From SIG480 sp045595365 (GTDB taxonomy: Bacteria; Bacillota; Clostridia; Oscillospirales; JAAYXM01), in the NCBI GenBank assembly GCA_045595365.1, contig JAZOAI010000015.1, positions 1 through 44,676 on the forward strand: 44,676 nt of DNA, read 5' to 3'. A program made the translations under genes and the position numbers. Every line of letters starts with the position of its first letter. The stretch's first letter is position 1. The notes under the pieces were generated by a model that did no database searches, was not told the origin of the DNA, and was given only the letters and a program-made list of their open reading frames with translations. Of the stretch, positions 15,555 to 23,846 are shown in pieces.

Positions 15555-16073
15555 ATGAACACTTTAACCTCTCTGACAATACCGCTAATTCTCCTCATTG
15601 TCGGTGGATACGGCATTATCAAAAAATGTGATATTTATTCCGCTCTTGTAAAAGGCGCGGGGAATGGGCTTCGGGTTCTTGCAGATATTCTGCCGAGCGT
15701 CACCGCCATTTTCGCCGCAATTTATATGCTTCGCGCATCAGGCGCGCTTGATTATATCTGCGCGTTTCTCGCACCCTTCACAGACTTCTTCAAAATTCCT
15801 CGGGAATGTGCCCCGCTCCTTCTTCTGCGCCCGCTCTCGGGAAGCGCCGCGCTTGCCTTCGGAAGCGATATAATAAGCACCTGCGGCGTAAATTCTCTTG
15901 CAGGCAGATGTGCCGCAGTTATGCTGGGGGCATCCGAGACAACCTTTTATACCCTCGCGGTATACTTCGGTTCAATCGGAGCAAAGCAAACCCGCTATAC
16001 GGTTATAGCCGCGCTTCTGGCCGAATTTGCAGGTTTTGTTGCAGCAGCAGCCGCAGTGCGCTTTATATTTTAG
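15555..16073 (+). CDS. spmB: Spore maturation protein B
   Basis: A 172-residue membrane protein of the same nucleoside-recognition family as SpmA, with the matching conserved segment RPLSGSAALAFGSDII (about 92-107) and SLAGRCAAVMLGASETTFYTLAVYFGS. It is the usual partner of SpmA and of normal length (about 178 in B. subtilis). It starts 4 nt after the spmA stop with only a weak ribosome-binding site, so it probably depends on translation of spmA. No terminator is obvious before the hprK promoter. Confidence 0.9.
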   Translation: MNTLTSLTIPLILLIVGGYGIIKKCDIYSALVKGAGNGLRVLADILPSVTAIFAAIYMLRASGALDYICAFLAPFTDFFKIPRECAPLLLLRPLSGSAALAFGSDIISTCGVNSLAGRCAAVMLGASETTFYTLAVYFGSIGAKQTRYTVIAALLAEFAGFVAAAAAVRFIF

Positions 16074-16094
16074 TCTATTATCTTCCATTACATA

Positions 16095-16123
16095 TTGAAT
16101 TCTGACAAAAAAACGGTTATAAT
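16095..16123 (+). promoter_or_regulatory. Promoter of hprK
   Basis: TTGAAT (16095-16100) and TATAAT (16118-16123) with 17 bp spacing. It lies before the chosen hprK start. Confidence 0.7.
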
Positions 16124-16164
16124 TATAAATGGTATATTGTACATCAGAAGCGGAGGGTTTGGAC

Positions 16165-17100
16165 ATGAATGAATCCAATTATTCTATAACTCTTAAAGAA
16201 ATTATTAAGGAATTCTCTCTTGAAGTCATATACGGGCCGGATGGCTATGAGGATATGGTGCTCAAATCAACCGACATCAACCGCCCGGGGCTTCAGCTTT
16301 CCGGTTTTTTTGATTTTTTTGACAACGCGCGCGCTGAGATTATCGGCAGAGTTGAAACGATGTTTCTTGACACTCTCACACGTGACGACCGCTCCGCTCG
16401 TTTTGACGCGCTCTTTTCAAGGAACATCCCCTTCCTCGTCTTCACGAGAAACCTTGATGTTTATCCTGAGATAATTGAAGTTGCCAAGAAATACAGAACG
16501 CCAATTTTTAGAACTTCTGATGTTACTTCAAGCTTTATGGCGGCGCTTATTTCCTACCTCAACGTTCAGCTTGCTCCCCGTATCACACGGCACGGTGTTC
16601 TCGTTGAGGTCTACGGCGAAGGAATCCTTCTCCTCGGAGAGAGCGGAGTCGGCAAGAGTGAAACTGCAATAGAGCTTGTTAAGCGCGGCCACCGCCTTAT
16701 TGCGGATGATGCCGTGGAGCTCAAACGTGTTTCAGCAAGGAGCATAGTCGGTTCGGCTCCCGAAATCATCCGCCATTTTATCGAGCTTCGCGGAATCGGG
16801 ATTGTCGATGTCCGCAGAATCTTTGGTATGGGTTCTGTCAAGCTGACGGAGAAGATTGACCTTGTCATAAACCTTGAACTTTGGAAAGAAGGCAAGCAAT
16901 ATGACCGTTTCGGGTCAGAAACCGAATATATGGACATTCTCGGCATAAATATCCCCTGCCTTACAGTCCCGGTAAAGCCCGGCCGCAATCTCGCCGTTAT
17001 CATTGAGGTTGCAGCTATGAATAACAGAAACAAGAAAATGGGCTATAACGCCGCAGAGGAGCTTGCCGCAAGGCTTGGCGAAAGTGGCAGCATTAACTGA
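16165..17100 (+). CDS. hprK: HPr kinase/phosphorylase
   Basis: A 311-residue bifunctional enzyme that phosphorylates and dephosphorylates Ser46 of HPr (and Crh), the switch for carbon catabolite control with CcpA in Firmicutes. The N-terminal domain (1-130) is followed by the kinase domain with catalytic His143, the Walker A motif GESGVGKS (158-165), the Asp pair at 181-182, and the family signature LRGIGIVDVR (208-217). GGAGGG lies 7 nt before this ATG; a frame start 12 codons upstream overlaps the region just after the -10 box and is less likely. glk follows after 62 nt and points to shared sugar-use control. Confidence 0.93.
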   Translation: MNESNYSITLKEIIKEFSLEVIYGPDGYEDMVLKSTDINRPGLQLSGFFDFFDNARAEIIGRVETMFLDTLTRDDRSARFDALFSRNIPFLVFTRNLDVYPEIIEVAKKYRTPIFRTSDVTSSFMAALISYLNVQLAPRITRHGVLVEVYGEGILLLGESGVGKSETAIELVKRGHRLIADDAVELKRVSARSIVGSAPEIIRHFIELRGIGIVDVRRIFGMGSVKLTEKIDLVINLELWKEGKQYDRFGSETEYMDILGINIPCLTVPVKPGRNLAVIIEVAAMNNRNKKMGYNAAEELAARLGESGSIN

Positions 17101-17162
17101 TAAGCTCTCAAAAGGCCAAAAAACTTTACAAACAAAATTTTAATCTGGAGGCATTCACTTTA

Positions 17163-18095
17163 ATGAGAATAGGCATTGATTTAGGCGGAACAAACATCGC
17201 TGGTGGTCTTGTCCGCGATGACGGCACGTTGATTTTTAAGACAAGCATCCCCACAGTTTCAGACAAGGGCGAAGAGGCTCTGCTCTCCGCAATCCTCAGT
17301 GTTGTAAACGTTCTTATAGAGCGTGCAGAGGGTGAAGAGATTTCCTGCGTTGGGATCGGTGTCCCCGGTCACGTTGATAACACAACCGGAATGGTTGTAT
17401 ACTGCAACAATATTCCGTTTGCAAACACTCCTCTTGCAGGCTTTATTACAGAGGCAACAGGGCTTCCCTGCTACCTCGGAAACGATGCGAACGCCGCAGC
17501 TCTCGCTGAAGTCCTCGTTGGATCTGCAAAGGAATTTGACGATGCTGTTATGATCACTCTCGGGACAGGCATCGGTGCCGGCCTTATATTTAACAACAAA
17601 ATCCACGCCGGTTGCAACGGCGCAGCAGGAGAAATCGGCCACATTTCCCTTTTCCCCGACGGCCTGCCCTGCAACTGCGGGCGTCGCGGCTGTTTTGAGC
17701 TTTACGGCTCTGCTACGGCACTTGTCCGGCAGACTCGCGAAGCTATGGAGGCACACCCTGAAAGCAAGCTCTGGCAGGTTGCGAAAACTCTTGATGCTGT
17801 AAACGGAAAAACCTCGTTTAATGCCATGCGCCTCGGCGACGAGGTCGCAACGGCAGTTGTCACGCAGTATATCAGATACCTCGCAACCGGCGTTCTTGAT
17901 ATAATAAACCTCTTATGCCCGAAGGCGATCATTTTCGGCGGCGGGCTTTCAAAGGAAGGAGAAAACCTCCTTTCCCCGATTCGTGAAATAGTCAAAAAGG
18001 AATGTTATTCAACCTACGGAAAGCAAACCGTATTTTTAACTGCCAAGCTCGGAAATGATGCGGGAATCATCGGCGCGGCATTTTTGGGAGATTAA
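17163..18095 (+). CDS. glk: ROK-family glucokinase
   Basis: A 310-residue ATP-dependent hexokinase of the ROK group. The phosphate motif DLGGTN (6-11), catalytic Asp108 (GNDAN) and the zinc-binding set His160, Cys170, Cys172, Cys177 (CNCGRRGCFE) are all intact. This pattern is that of Firmicute glucokinases (GlcK) rather than ROK repressors, since there is no N-terminal helix-turn-helix. It would phosphorylate free glucose entering by non-PTS routes. GGAGG lies 11 nt before ATG. The uvrD-like gene starts 3 nt after the stop. Other hexoses, such as N-acetylmannosamine, are possible substrates. Confidence 0.9.
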   Translation: MRIGIDLGGTNIAGGLVRDDGTLIFKTSIPTVSDKGEEALLSAILSVVNVLIERAEGEEISCVGIGVPGHVDNTTGMVVYCNNIPFANTPLAGFITEATGLPCYLGNDANAAALAEVLVGSAKEFDDAVMITLGTGIGAGLIFNNKIHAGCNGAAGEIGHISLFPDGLPCNCGRRGCFELYGSATALVRQTREAMEAHPESKLWQVAKTLDAVNGKTSFNAMRLGDEVATAVVTQYIRYLATGVLDIINLLCPKAIIFGGGLSKEGENLLSPIREIVKKECYSTYGKQTVFLTAKLGNDAGIIGAAFLGD

Positions 18096-18098
18096 ACT

Positions 18099-20555
18099 AT
18101 GCTACGTGAATATTCAAAAGAGAGCTTCTTGTCTCTGCGCAAGTCTGTAATCGCGCGTGAATTTGGTTTTCTCAATGATATGCAGAAAAAGGCGGTCTTC
18201 AAAACAGAAGGCCCCCTTCTTTTGCTTGCAGGCGCAGGAAGCGGAAAAACAACCGTAATCATAAACAGAATTGCAAACATAATCAAATACGGAAACGCAT
18301 ATAATTCAACCCTTGTTCCCGACTCTGTCACGGACACGGATTGCGAAATTCTTGAGCAGTTTTTGAAAACGGGAGACGACTTTTTAAAAGAAAGCGCAGA
18401 GACTATCTGCGCGCTTAACCCGGCACCGCCATGGTCTGTAATTGCGATTACGTTCACAAACAAAGCGGCAAATGAGCTAAAAGAGCGCCTTTTAAAGGTT
18501 GTGGGCGAGCGTGCTGAGGAGATATGGGCATCGACCTTTCATTCCGCGTGTGTCAGAATTCTCCGCCGAAACATTGACAAGCTCGGGTACAGCTCCTCTT
18601 TCACGATTTACGATGCATCTGACTCCGAGCGCGTCATAAAGGACATTTTATCCGAGCTTAATATTGACGCCAAGGCGTTTCCCCCAAAAGCTGTCCTTAA
18701 CATAATAAGCCGCGCAAAAGACGCTATGCTCTCCCCTGAAAAGTTTGAAGAATCCGCTTCGGGAAATTTCCGCAACGAGAAAGTAGCCGAAGTTTACAAA
18801 AAGTATCAGGCCCGCTTAAAAAGCGCAAACGCGCTTGATTTTGATGATATTATTATGCTTACGGTCAATCTCCTTTCCGAGAACCCTGATATTCTTGCAT
18901 ATTATCACAAAAAGTTTCGCTATGTTCTTGTCGACGAATATCAGGACACCAACCACGCGCAGTATCTCCTGACTGCTCTCCTTGCAGGTGGCAGCGGAAA
19001 CATCTGCGTTGTAGGCGACGATGACCAGAGCATTTACAGCTTCCGCGGAGCTACGATAGAAAACATCCTCAACTTTGAAGAGCAGTTTGCTTCTGCAGAA
19101 ACGATTCGCCTTGAACAGAACTACCGCTCAACAACAAAAATCCTCGACGTTGCAAACAGCGTTATAAAAAACAACGCCGGCAGAAAAGGGAAAAACCTCT
19201 GGACCGAGAAAAGCTCCGGCCCGCTCCCGATAATTTACCGCGCAAGTGACGAGCGAGACGAGGCGGAATATATCACGGAAAAAATCCTATCTCACAAGGC
19301 AGAAGGCGGAAGCTTTTCTGACTGCGCTATTCTTTACCGCATAAACGCACAGTCAATGCAGCTTGAAAGAACACTGCAGCGTAGTGCAGTCCCGTACAGA
19401 ATCATCGGAGGAATGCGATTCTTTGACCGCGCCGAGATTAAAGATATTCTTTCATATCTCTGCGTTATCTCAAACCCATCAGACACCTTGCGTTTAAAGA
19501 GGATTATAAATGTCCCCGCGCGAAAAATCGGTGATAAGACAGTCTCGATGCTTGAGCTTCTTGCCGAGCGTGAAAATACATATCCGTTTGATATCGCACG
19601 TCGCGCAAAGAGCTTCCCTGAATTTTCAGGCGCTGCCGCAAACGCGCTTGAAGCCTTCGCTTGTTTTATCGACGAGCTTTCCGCAAAAGCATCTGAGGTT
19701 TCTCTTTCAGAGCTTTACGACCTTCTTCTTGAAAAGAGCGGATACAGCGCAGAGCTTATCTTCAAAAACGACGTTGAATCTCGCGGGCGGCTTGAAAACA
19801 TAATGGAGTTTAAGTCCTCCGTCTCGGAATTTGAAAAACAAGACGGGGCAACTCTCTCTGCCTTCCTTGAAGAGATTTCGCTCTATACTGACCTTGACCG
19901 TTATAACGCTGACGAGGACTGCGTTATTCTTATGACAATCCACAGTGCAAAGGGGCTTGAGTTTCCGAATGTATTTGTGTGCGGTCTTGAGGAAGGGATG
20001 TTCCCGAGTCAGCGTTCTATGGATACCTCAGAGGAAATAGAGGAAGAACGGCGCCTGTTTTATGTAGCCGCAACACGCGCAAAATGCGCGCTTCATATGA
20101 CATATGCAAAGCTTCGGATGATGTTCGGCCAAACGAAATACGGCCGGATTTCCCGATTCCTTTCAGAAATCCCCCATGGTTTATGCGAGGAAAAAGCCTC
20201 GCCCGAAGTTGAGGCAAGCTTTGGTTATTCTTACGAAGGCCATGCCGATTCATACGAAAATCAGAGCAGAGGATATTCATCCGGTTTTTCAGAATCGAGG
20301 ATGGCGGAGAATCGAAGAAGGCCTCAGACAAGCTCGTTTTCATCTTCAATCGCAAGCTCGGCATCAGCATCAGCTCCTGCTCCTTCGATGTCTTTCTCAA
20401 TCGGAGACCGAGTTCATCATAAGGCGTTCAAAGACGGCCTTGTCGTATCGGCAAGTCCTGTCGGAAATGACATTCTTTTGGAAATCGCCTTTGATTCAGT
20501 TGGCACAAAACGGCTCCTTTTCAAAACTGCAGCTAAATTCCTCTCGAAATTGTAA
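18099..20555 (+). CDS. pcrA: UvrD/PcrA-type superfamily 1 DNA helicase
   Basis: An 818-residue 3'-to-5' helicase for nucleotide excision repair, replication restart and removal of RecA filaments. Walker A AGAGSGKTT (44-52), motif Ia ITFTNKAANELK (about 117-128), DEYQDTN (279-285), GDDDQSIYSFRGA, QNYRST, and the late motifs TIHSAKGLEF and VAATRA are present. Between Walker A and motif Ia there is an insert of about 25 residues, acidic and rich in Thr/Asp/Glu, absent from PcrA of bacilli. The C-terminus has a Ser/Ala-rich linker (about 725-765) and a Tudor-like end (GDRVHHKAFKDGLV) that binds RNA polymerase in PcrA. It follows glk by 3 nt. Confidence 0.92.
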   Translation: MLREYSKESFLSLRKSVIAREFGFLNDMQKKAVFKTEGPLLLLAGAGSGKTTVIINRIANIIKYGNAYNSTLVPDSVTDTDCEILEQFLKTGDDFLKESAETICALNPAPPWSVIAITFTNKAANELKERLLKVVGERAEEIWASTFHSACVRILRRNIDKLGYSSSFTIYDASDSERVIKDILSELNIDAKAFPPKAVLNIISRAKDAMLSPEKFEESASGNFRNEKVAEVYKKYQARLKSANALDFDDIIMLTVNLLSENPDILAYYHKKFRYVLVDEYQDTNHAQYLLTALLAGGSGNICVVGDDDQSIYSFRGATIENILNFEEQFASAETIRLEQNYRSTTKILDVANSVIKNNAGRKGKNLWTEKSSGPLPIIYRASDERDEAEYITEKILSHKAEGGSFSDCAILYRINAQSMQLERTLQRSAVPYRIIGGMRFFDRAEIKDILSYLCVISNPSDTLRLKRIINVPARKIGDKTVSMLELLAERENTYPFDIARRAKSFPEFSGAAANALEAFACFIDELSAKASEVSLSELYDLLLEKSGYSAELIFKNDVESRGRLENIMEFKSSVSEFEKQDGATLSAFLEEISLYTDLDRYNADEDCVILMTIHSAKGLEFPNVFVCGLEEGMFPSQRSMDTSEEIEEERRLFYVAATRAKCALHMTYAKLRMMFGQTKYGRISRFLSEIPHGLCEEKASPEVEASFGYSYEGHADSYENQSRGYSSGFSESRMAENRRRPQTSSFSSSIASSASASAPAPSMSFSIGDRVHHKAFKDGLVVSASPVGNDILLEIAFDSVGTKRLLFKTAAKFLSKL

Positions 20556-20678
20556 ATAAAAACTATATTTTACAAAAAAAAGTATAGAAAAACAGTTTTT
20601 TTCCTTATACTTTCACTTAATATATAAATAATATGATTATATAATATTGACTGAACACTATCAAAGGAGCAATTTGAT

Positions 20679-22784
20679 ATGAATAACTTCACAAGCGCCT
20701 GGGATGGCTTTGATGCCGGAACATGGCAAAAGGAAATAGATGTCCGAAGCTTTATCCGGCACAACTACACGCCCTATGACGGCGATGAAACTTTTCTTGA
20801 AAAGCCTACTGTTGACACTCTTTCGCTTTGGGAGCAGATTCTTGAACTTTTCAAAGCTGAAAGAGCTGCGGGCGGAGTTCTTGATATGGATACGAAGGTT
20901 ATATCCTCTATCACGTCTCACGGCCCAGGATATATCGACAAATCAAAAGAAAGAATAGTCGGTCTCCAGACGGACAAACCTTTAAAGCGTGCGCTTATGC
21001 CCTACGGCGGAATACGTATGGCAGAAAAGGCGTGCAAGGAGAATGGCTACGAGCTGGACCCCGAAGTCCGCGAAATTTTCACAAAACACAGAAAAACTCA
21101 TAACGCGGGCGTTTTTGATGCTTACACTCCCGAAATGCGTGCCTGCCGTTCAAGCCACATCATAACAGGGCTTCCCGATGCATACGGAAGAGGGCGCATA
21201 ATCGGAGATTATCGACGAGTCGCGCTGTATGGCGTTGACCGCCTGATTGAGGATAAGCAGGCTCAAAAGGAAACCACCCGCTCGGCTATGTATTCCTCAG
21301 TTATCCGCGACCGTGAAGAGCTTGCCGAGCAGATTCGCGCACTTGAGGATTTAAAAAAGATGGCCGAGATTTACGGCTTTGATATTTCACGCCCTGCGCG
21401 CGACACGAAGGAAGCAATCCAGTGGCTTTACTTCGGATATCTTGCCGCAGTCAAGGAGCAAAACGGCGCTGCAATGTCGCTTGGCAGGACCTCAACCTTC
21501 CTCGACATTTATGCCGAGCGCGATATAGCGCGCGGAACGTATTCGGAACGCGAAATTCAAGAAATGGTAGACCATTTCATAATGAAGCTTCGCCTTATAA
21601 AGTTTGCGAGAACCCCTGAGTACAATGCTCTCTTCTCAGGAGACCCGCAGTGGGTCACCGAATCCATCGGCGGTATTGCGATTGACGGCAGACATCTTGT
21701 CACAAAAATGTCATTCCGCTATCTCCACACGCTCACAAACCTCGGCCCCGCGCCTGAGCCGAACCTCACGGTTCTCTGGTCTCCGAGGCTCCCTGAAAAT
21801 TTCAAAAGATATTGTGCAAGGGTTTCGATTGAAACCTCCTCAGTTCAGTATGAAAATGACGACCTTATGCGAGTTACACACGGTGATGACTACGCTATCG
21901 CGTGTTGCGTTTCTTCAATGCGAATCGGCAAGGAGATGCAGTTCTTCGGAGCGCGCGCAAATCTTGCCAAGTGCCTTTTGTATGCTATAAACGGCGGCGT
22001 TGACGAAATCTCAGGCAAGCAGATTGCCCCTGAATATCGCCCGATAACCTCCGAATACCTCGATTATGACGAGGTTATGGCAAAGTATGACGAGATGATG
22101 AAGTGGCTTGCGGGAGTGTATGTCAACACCCTCAACATTATCCACTATATGCACGATAAGTATTGTTACGAAAAGATTCAGATGGCGCTTCACGACAAAA
22201 AGGTCACCCGATGGTTTGCAACGGGGATAGCAGGCCTTTCGGTTGTCGCGGATTCGCTTTCCGCGATTAAATACGCAAAGGTAAAGGTAATCCGGAACGA
22301 AGCGGGCATCGCTGTTGATTATGAGGTTGAGGGGGACTTCCCGAAATACGGAAACGATGATGACCGTGTTGACTCGATTGCCTATGATATTGTCCACAAA
22401 TTTATGGAGCATATCAGGAAAAATCACACCTATCGCGACAGCATCCCGACAACCTCGATTCTTACGATTACTTCAAACGTTGTCTATGGCAAGAACACAG
22501 GCGCAACGCCTGACGGGAGACGGCAGGGCGAAGCTTTTGCACCGGGTGCAAACCCGATGCACCGCCGCGACACCCACGGCGCCATATCCTCGCTTGCCTC
22601 GGTTTCAAAGCTTCCTTTCAGAGATGCGAAGGACGGAATATCAAACACCTTCTCAATTATCCCCGGGGCACTCGGGAAAGATGACACAATCTTCGTCGGA
22701 GATATTGACGTTGACCTTGAATGTACTGACGGTGCATGCTTCTCACCCACGCTTTTTGACGCTCTTGATACAGATACCGAGTAA
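20679..22784 (+). CDS. pflB: Pyruvate formate-lyase, large polypeptide lacking the glycyl-radical domain
   Basis: This is a 701-residue formate C-acetyltransferase that converts pyruvate and CoA to acetyl-CoA and formate without oxygen. The active-site Cys409-Cys410 pair (IACCVSSMRIG) and the flanking QFFGARANLAK segment match true PFL rather than glycerol or choline lyases. Homology to PFL ends at about residue 670 (GALGKDDT); an acidic tail of about 30 residues follows and then a stop. The VRVSGYA glycyl-radical segment found at the C-terminus of normal 740-760-residue PFL is missing here and is encoded by the next gene. AAAGGAG lies about 8 nt before ATG. The enzyme is probably active only as a complex of both chains. 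Confidence 0.9.
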   Translation: MNNFTSAWDGFDAGTWQKEIDVRSFIRHNYTPYDGDETFLEKPTVDTLSLWEQILELFKAERAAGGVLDMDTKVISSITSHGPGYIDKSKERIVGLQTDKPLKRALMPYGGIRMAEKACKENGYELDPEVREIFTKHRKTHNAGVFDAYTPEMRACRSSHIITGLPDAYGRGRIIGDYRRVALYGVDRLIEDKQAQKETTRSAMYSSVIRDREELAEQIRALEDLKKMAEIYGFDISRPARDTKEAIQWLYFGYLAAVKEQNGAAMSLGRTSTFLDIYAERDIARGTYSEREIQEMVDHFIMKLRLIKFARTPEYNALFSGDPQWVTESIGGIAIDGRHLVTKMSFRYLHTLTNLGPAPEPNLTVLWSPRLPENFKRYCARVSIETSSVQYENDDLMRVTHGDDYAIACCVSSMRIGKEMQFFGARANLAKCLLYAINGGVDEISGKQIAPEYRPITSEYLDYDEVMAKYDEMMKWLAGVYVNTLNIIHYMHDKYCYEKIQMALHDKKVTRWFATGIAGLSVVADSLSAIKYAKVKVIRNEAGIAVDYEVEGDFPKYGNDDDRVDSIAYDIVHKFMEHIRKNHTYRDSIPTTSILTITSNVVYGKNTGATPDGRRQGEAFAPGANPMHRRDTHGAISSLASVSKLPFRDAKDGISNTFSIIPGALGKDDTIFVGDIDVDLECTDGACFSPTLFDALDTDTE

Positions 22785-22819
22785 AGTAAAATAACTTAAC
22801 ACGAAAGGAACGATTTAAT

Positions 22820-23062
22820 TTGGCTGCAAACGATAATCAGATAGATAACCTTGTGGCCCTGCTCGACAGCTACGTCGAAAAAGGCGGCCATCACTTAAAC
22901 GTAAATGTTTTTACAAAAGAAACTCTCCTTGATGCACAGGCACATCCCGAAAAATATCCTCAGCTCACAGTTCGCGTCAGCGGATACGCGGTTAATTTCA
23001 TCAAGCTGACACGAGAGCAGCAGGATGAGGTTATCTCAAGAACCTTCCACGATAAGTTCTGA
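22820..23062 (+). CDS. Glycyl-radical polypeptide completing pyruvate formate-lyase
   Basis: An 80-residue protein corresponding to the C-terminal end of PFL. Helix NLVALLDSYVEKGG leads into HHLNVNVFTKETLLDA, EKYPQLT and the radical loop VRVSGYAVNF, with Gly55 the expected radical site; it ends RTFHDKF as PFL does. It starts with TTG, with AAAGGA 10 nt upstream, and is separated from pflB by 35 bp. E. coli GrcA (YfiD), a spare radical domain, has the same end but a longer unrelated N-terminus and coexists with full-length PFL. Here the upstream PFL has no radical domain, so this chain looks obligatory rather than spare. It would receive its radical from PflA, encoded next. Confidence 0.88.
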   Translation: MAANDNQIDNLVALLDSYVEKGGHHLNVNVFTKETLLDAQAHPEKYPQLTVRVSGYAVNFIKLTREQQDEVISRTFHDKF

Positions 23063-23066
23063 GTTT

Positions 23067-23801
23067 ATGACAGGCTATATCCATTCAACAGAGAGTTTCG
23101 GCACACTTGACGGCCCCGGCATCCGCTATGTTGTTTTTATGCAGGGCTGCCCGCTAAGATGCAAATATTGCCACAACCCCGATACCTGGAAGTCAGGTTG
23201 CGGAACACCTGTAACTGTGGCTGAAATTCTGAGGGAATATGACAAAAACCGCAATTTCTACAAAAAAGGCGGCATCACCGTTACGGGTGGTGAGCCCCTG
23301 CTCCAGATAGATTTTGTTACCGCGCTTTTTGAAAAAGCCAAAGAGCGCGGCATCCACACTTGTCTTGACACCTCAGGCATAACCTTCACCCCCGATGCAT
23401 CTGACAAGTTTGATCGCCTTACAGACGCAACTGATCTTGTGATGCTTGATATCAAGCACATTGACCGTGATTGCCACAAATCGCTCACCGGAACTGACAA
23501 CAAAAACGTTTTGAGCTTTGCGAAATACCTTTCGGAGAGGAATATTCCGATATGGATTCGCACGGTAATAATTGAGGGGATTACAGACAACCCTGAACAT
23601 CTCTTAAGGCTCGGCGAGTTTATTGGCGGTCTTTCCACACTCAAGGCGCTTGATGTCCTTCCCTATCATACGCTCGGCGTTTCAAAATACAAGGAGCTGA
23701 ATATTCCATATCCGCTGGAGGGAATCCCCCCTCTTTCAAAAGAAAAGGCAGTAACTGCAAAACAGATTATTCTGCAAGGGATAAGAAACGTAAGGAAATA
23801 A
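23067..23801 (+). CDS. pflA: Pyruvate formate-lyase-activating enzyme (radical SAM)
   Basis: A 244-residue radical SAM protein that abstracts hydrogen from the PFL glycine. The cluster motif CPLRCKYC gives Cys28, Cys32 and Cys35, and the N-terminus MTGYIHSTESFGTLDGPGIR is characteristic. TGGEPLLQ carries the SAM-binding GGE segment. The start at 23067 lies 4 nt after the stop of the small radical protein, and only a weak ribosome-binding site is seen, so translation is likely coupled; an open frame extends 14 codons upstream but overlaps the preceding gene. Length equals E. coli PflA (246). No extra ferredoxin-like domain is present, as expected for a PFL activase. Confidence 0.93.
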   Translation: MTGYIHSTESFGTLDGPGIRYVVFMQGCPLRCKYCHNPDTWKSGCGTPVTVAEILREYDKNRNFYKKGGITVTGGEPLLQIDFVTALFEKAKERGIHTCLDTSGITFTPDASDKFDRLTDATDLVMLDIKHIDRDCHKSLTGTDNKNVLSFAKYLSERNIPIWIRTVIIEGITDNPEHLLRLGEFIGGLSTLKALDVLPYHTLGVSKYKELNIPYPLEGIPPLSKEKAVTAKQIILQGIRNVRK

Positions 23802-23838
23802 AATAAAGACGCGCACCATATGGTGCGCGTCTTTATTT
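23801..23838. terminator. Bidirectional terminator between pflA and the SLC13/ArsB-type gene
   Basis: A perfect 38-bp palindrome (19-bp arms, GC-rich centre, A/T-rich ends) begins at the last base of the pflA stop codon and ends 9 bp before the converging permease stop. Confidence 0.9.
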
Positions 23839-23846
23839 TCTGATTT

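Noticed and set aside
20679..23062. Reading the two PFL genes as one gene broken by a frameshift
   Set aside because: The first chain ends with a distinct 30-residue tail, a 35-bp gap follows, and the second gene has its own ribosome-binding site, start and normal C-terminus; a single-base error would not create this.
22820..23062. Calling the small protein GrcA (YfiD), the spare radical cofactor
   Set aside because: GrcA has an extra N-terminal segment and accompanies full-length PFL. Here the N-terminus matches the PFL linker helix and the large chain lacks the domain.
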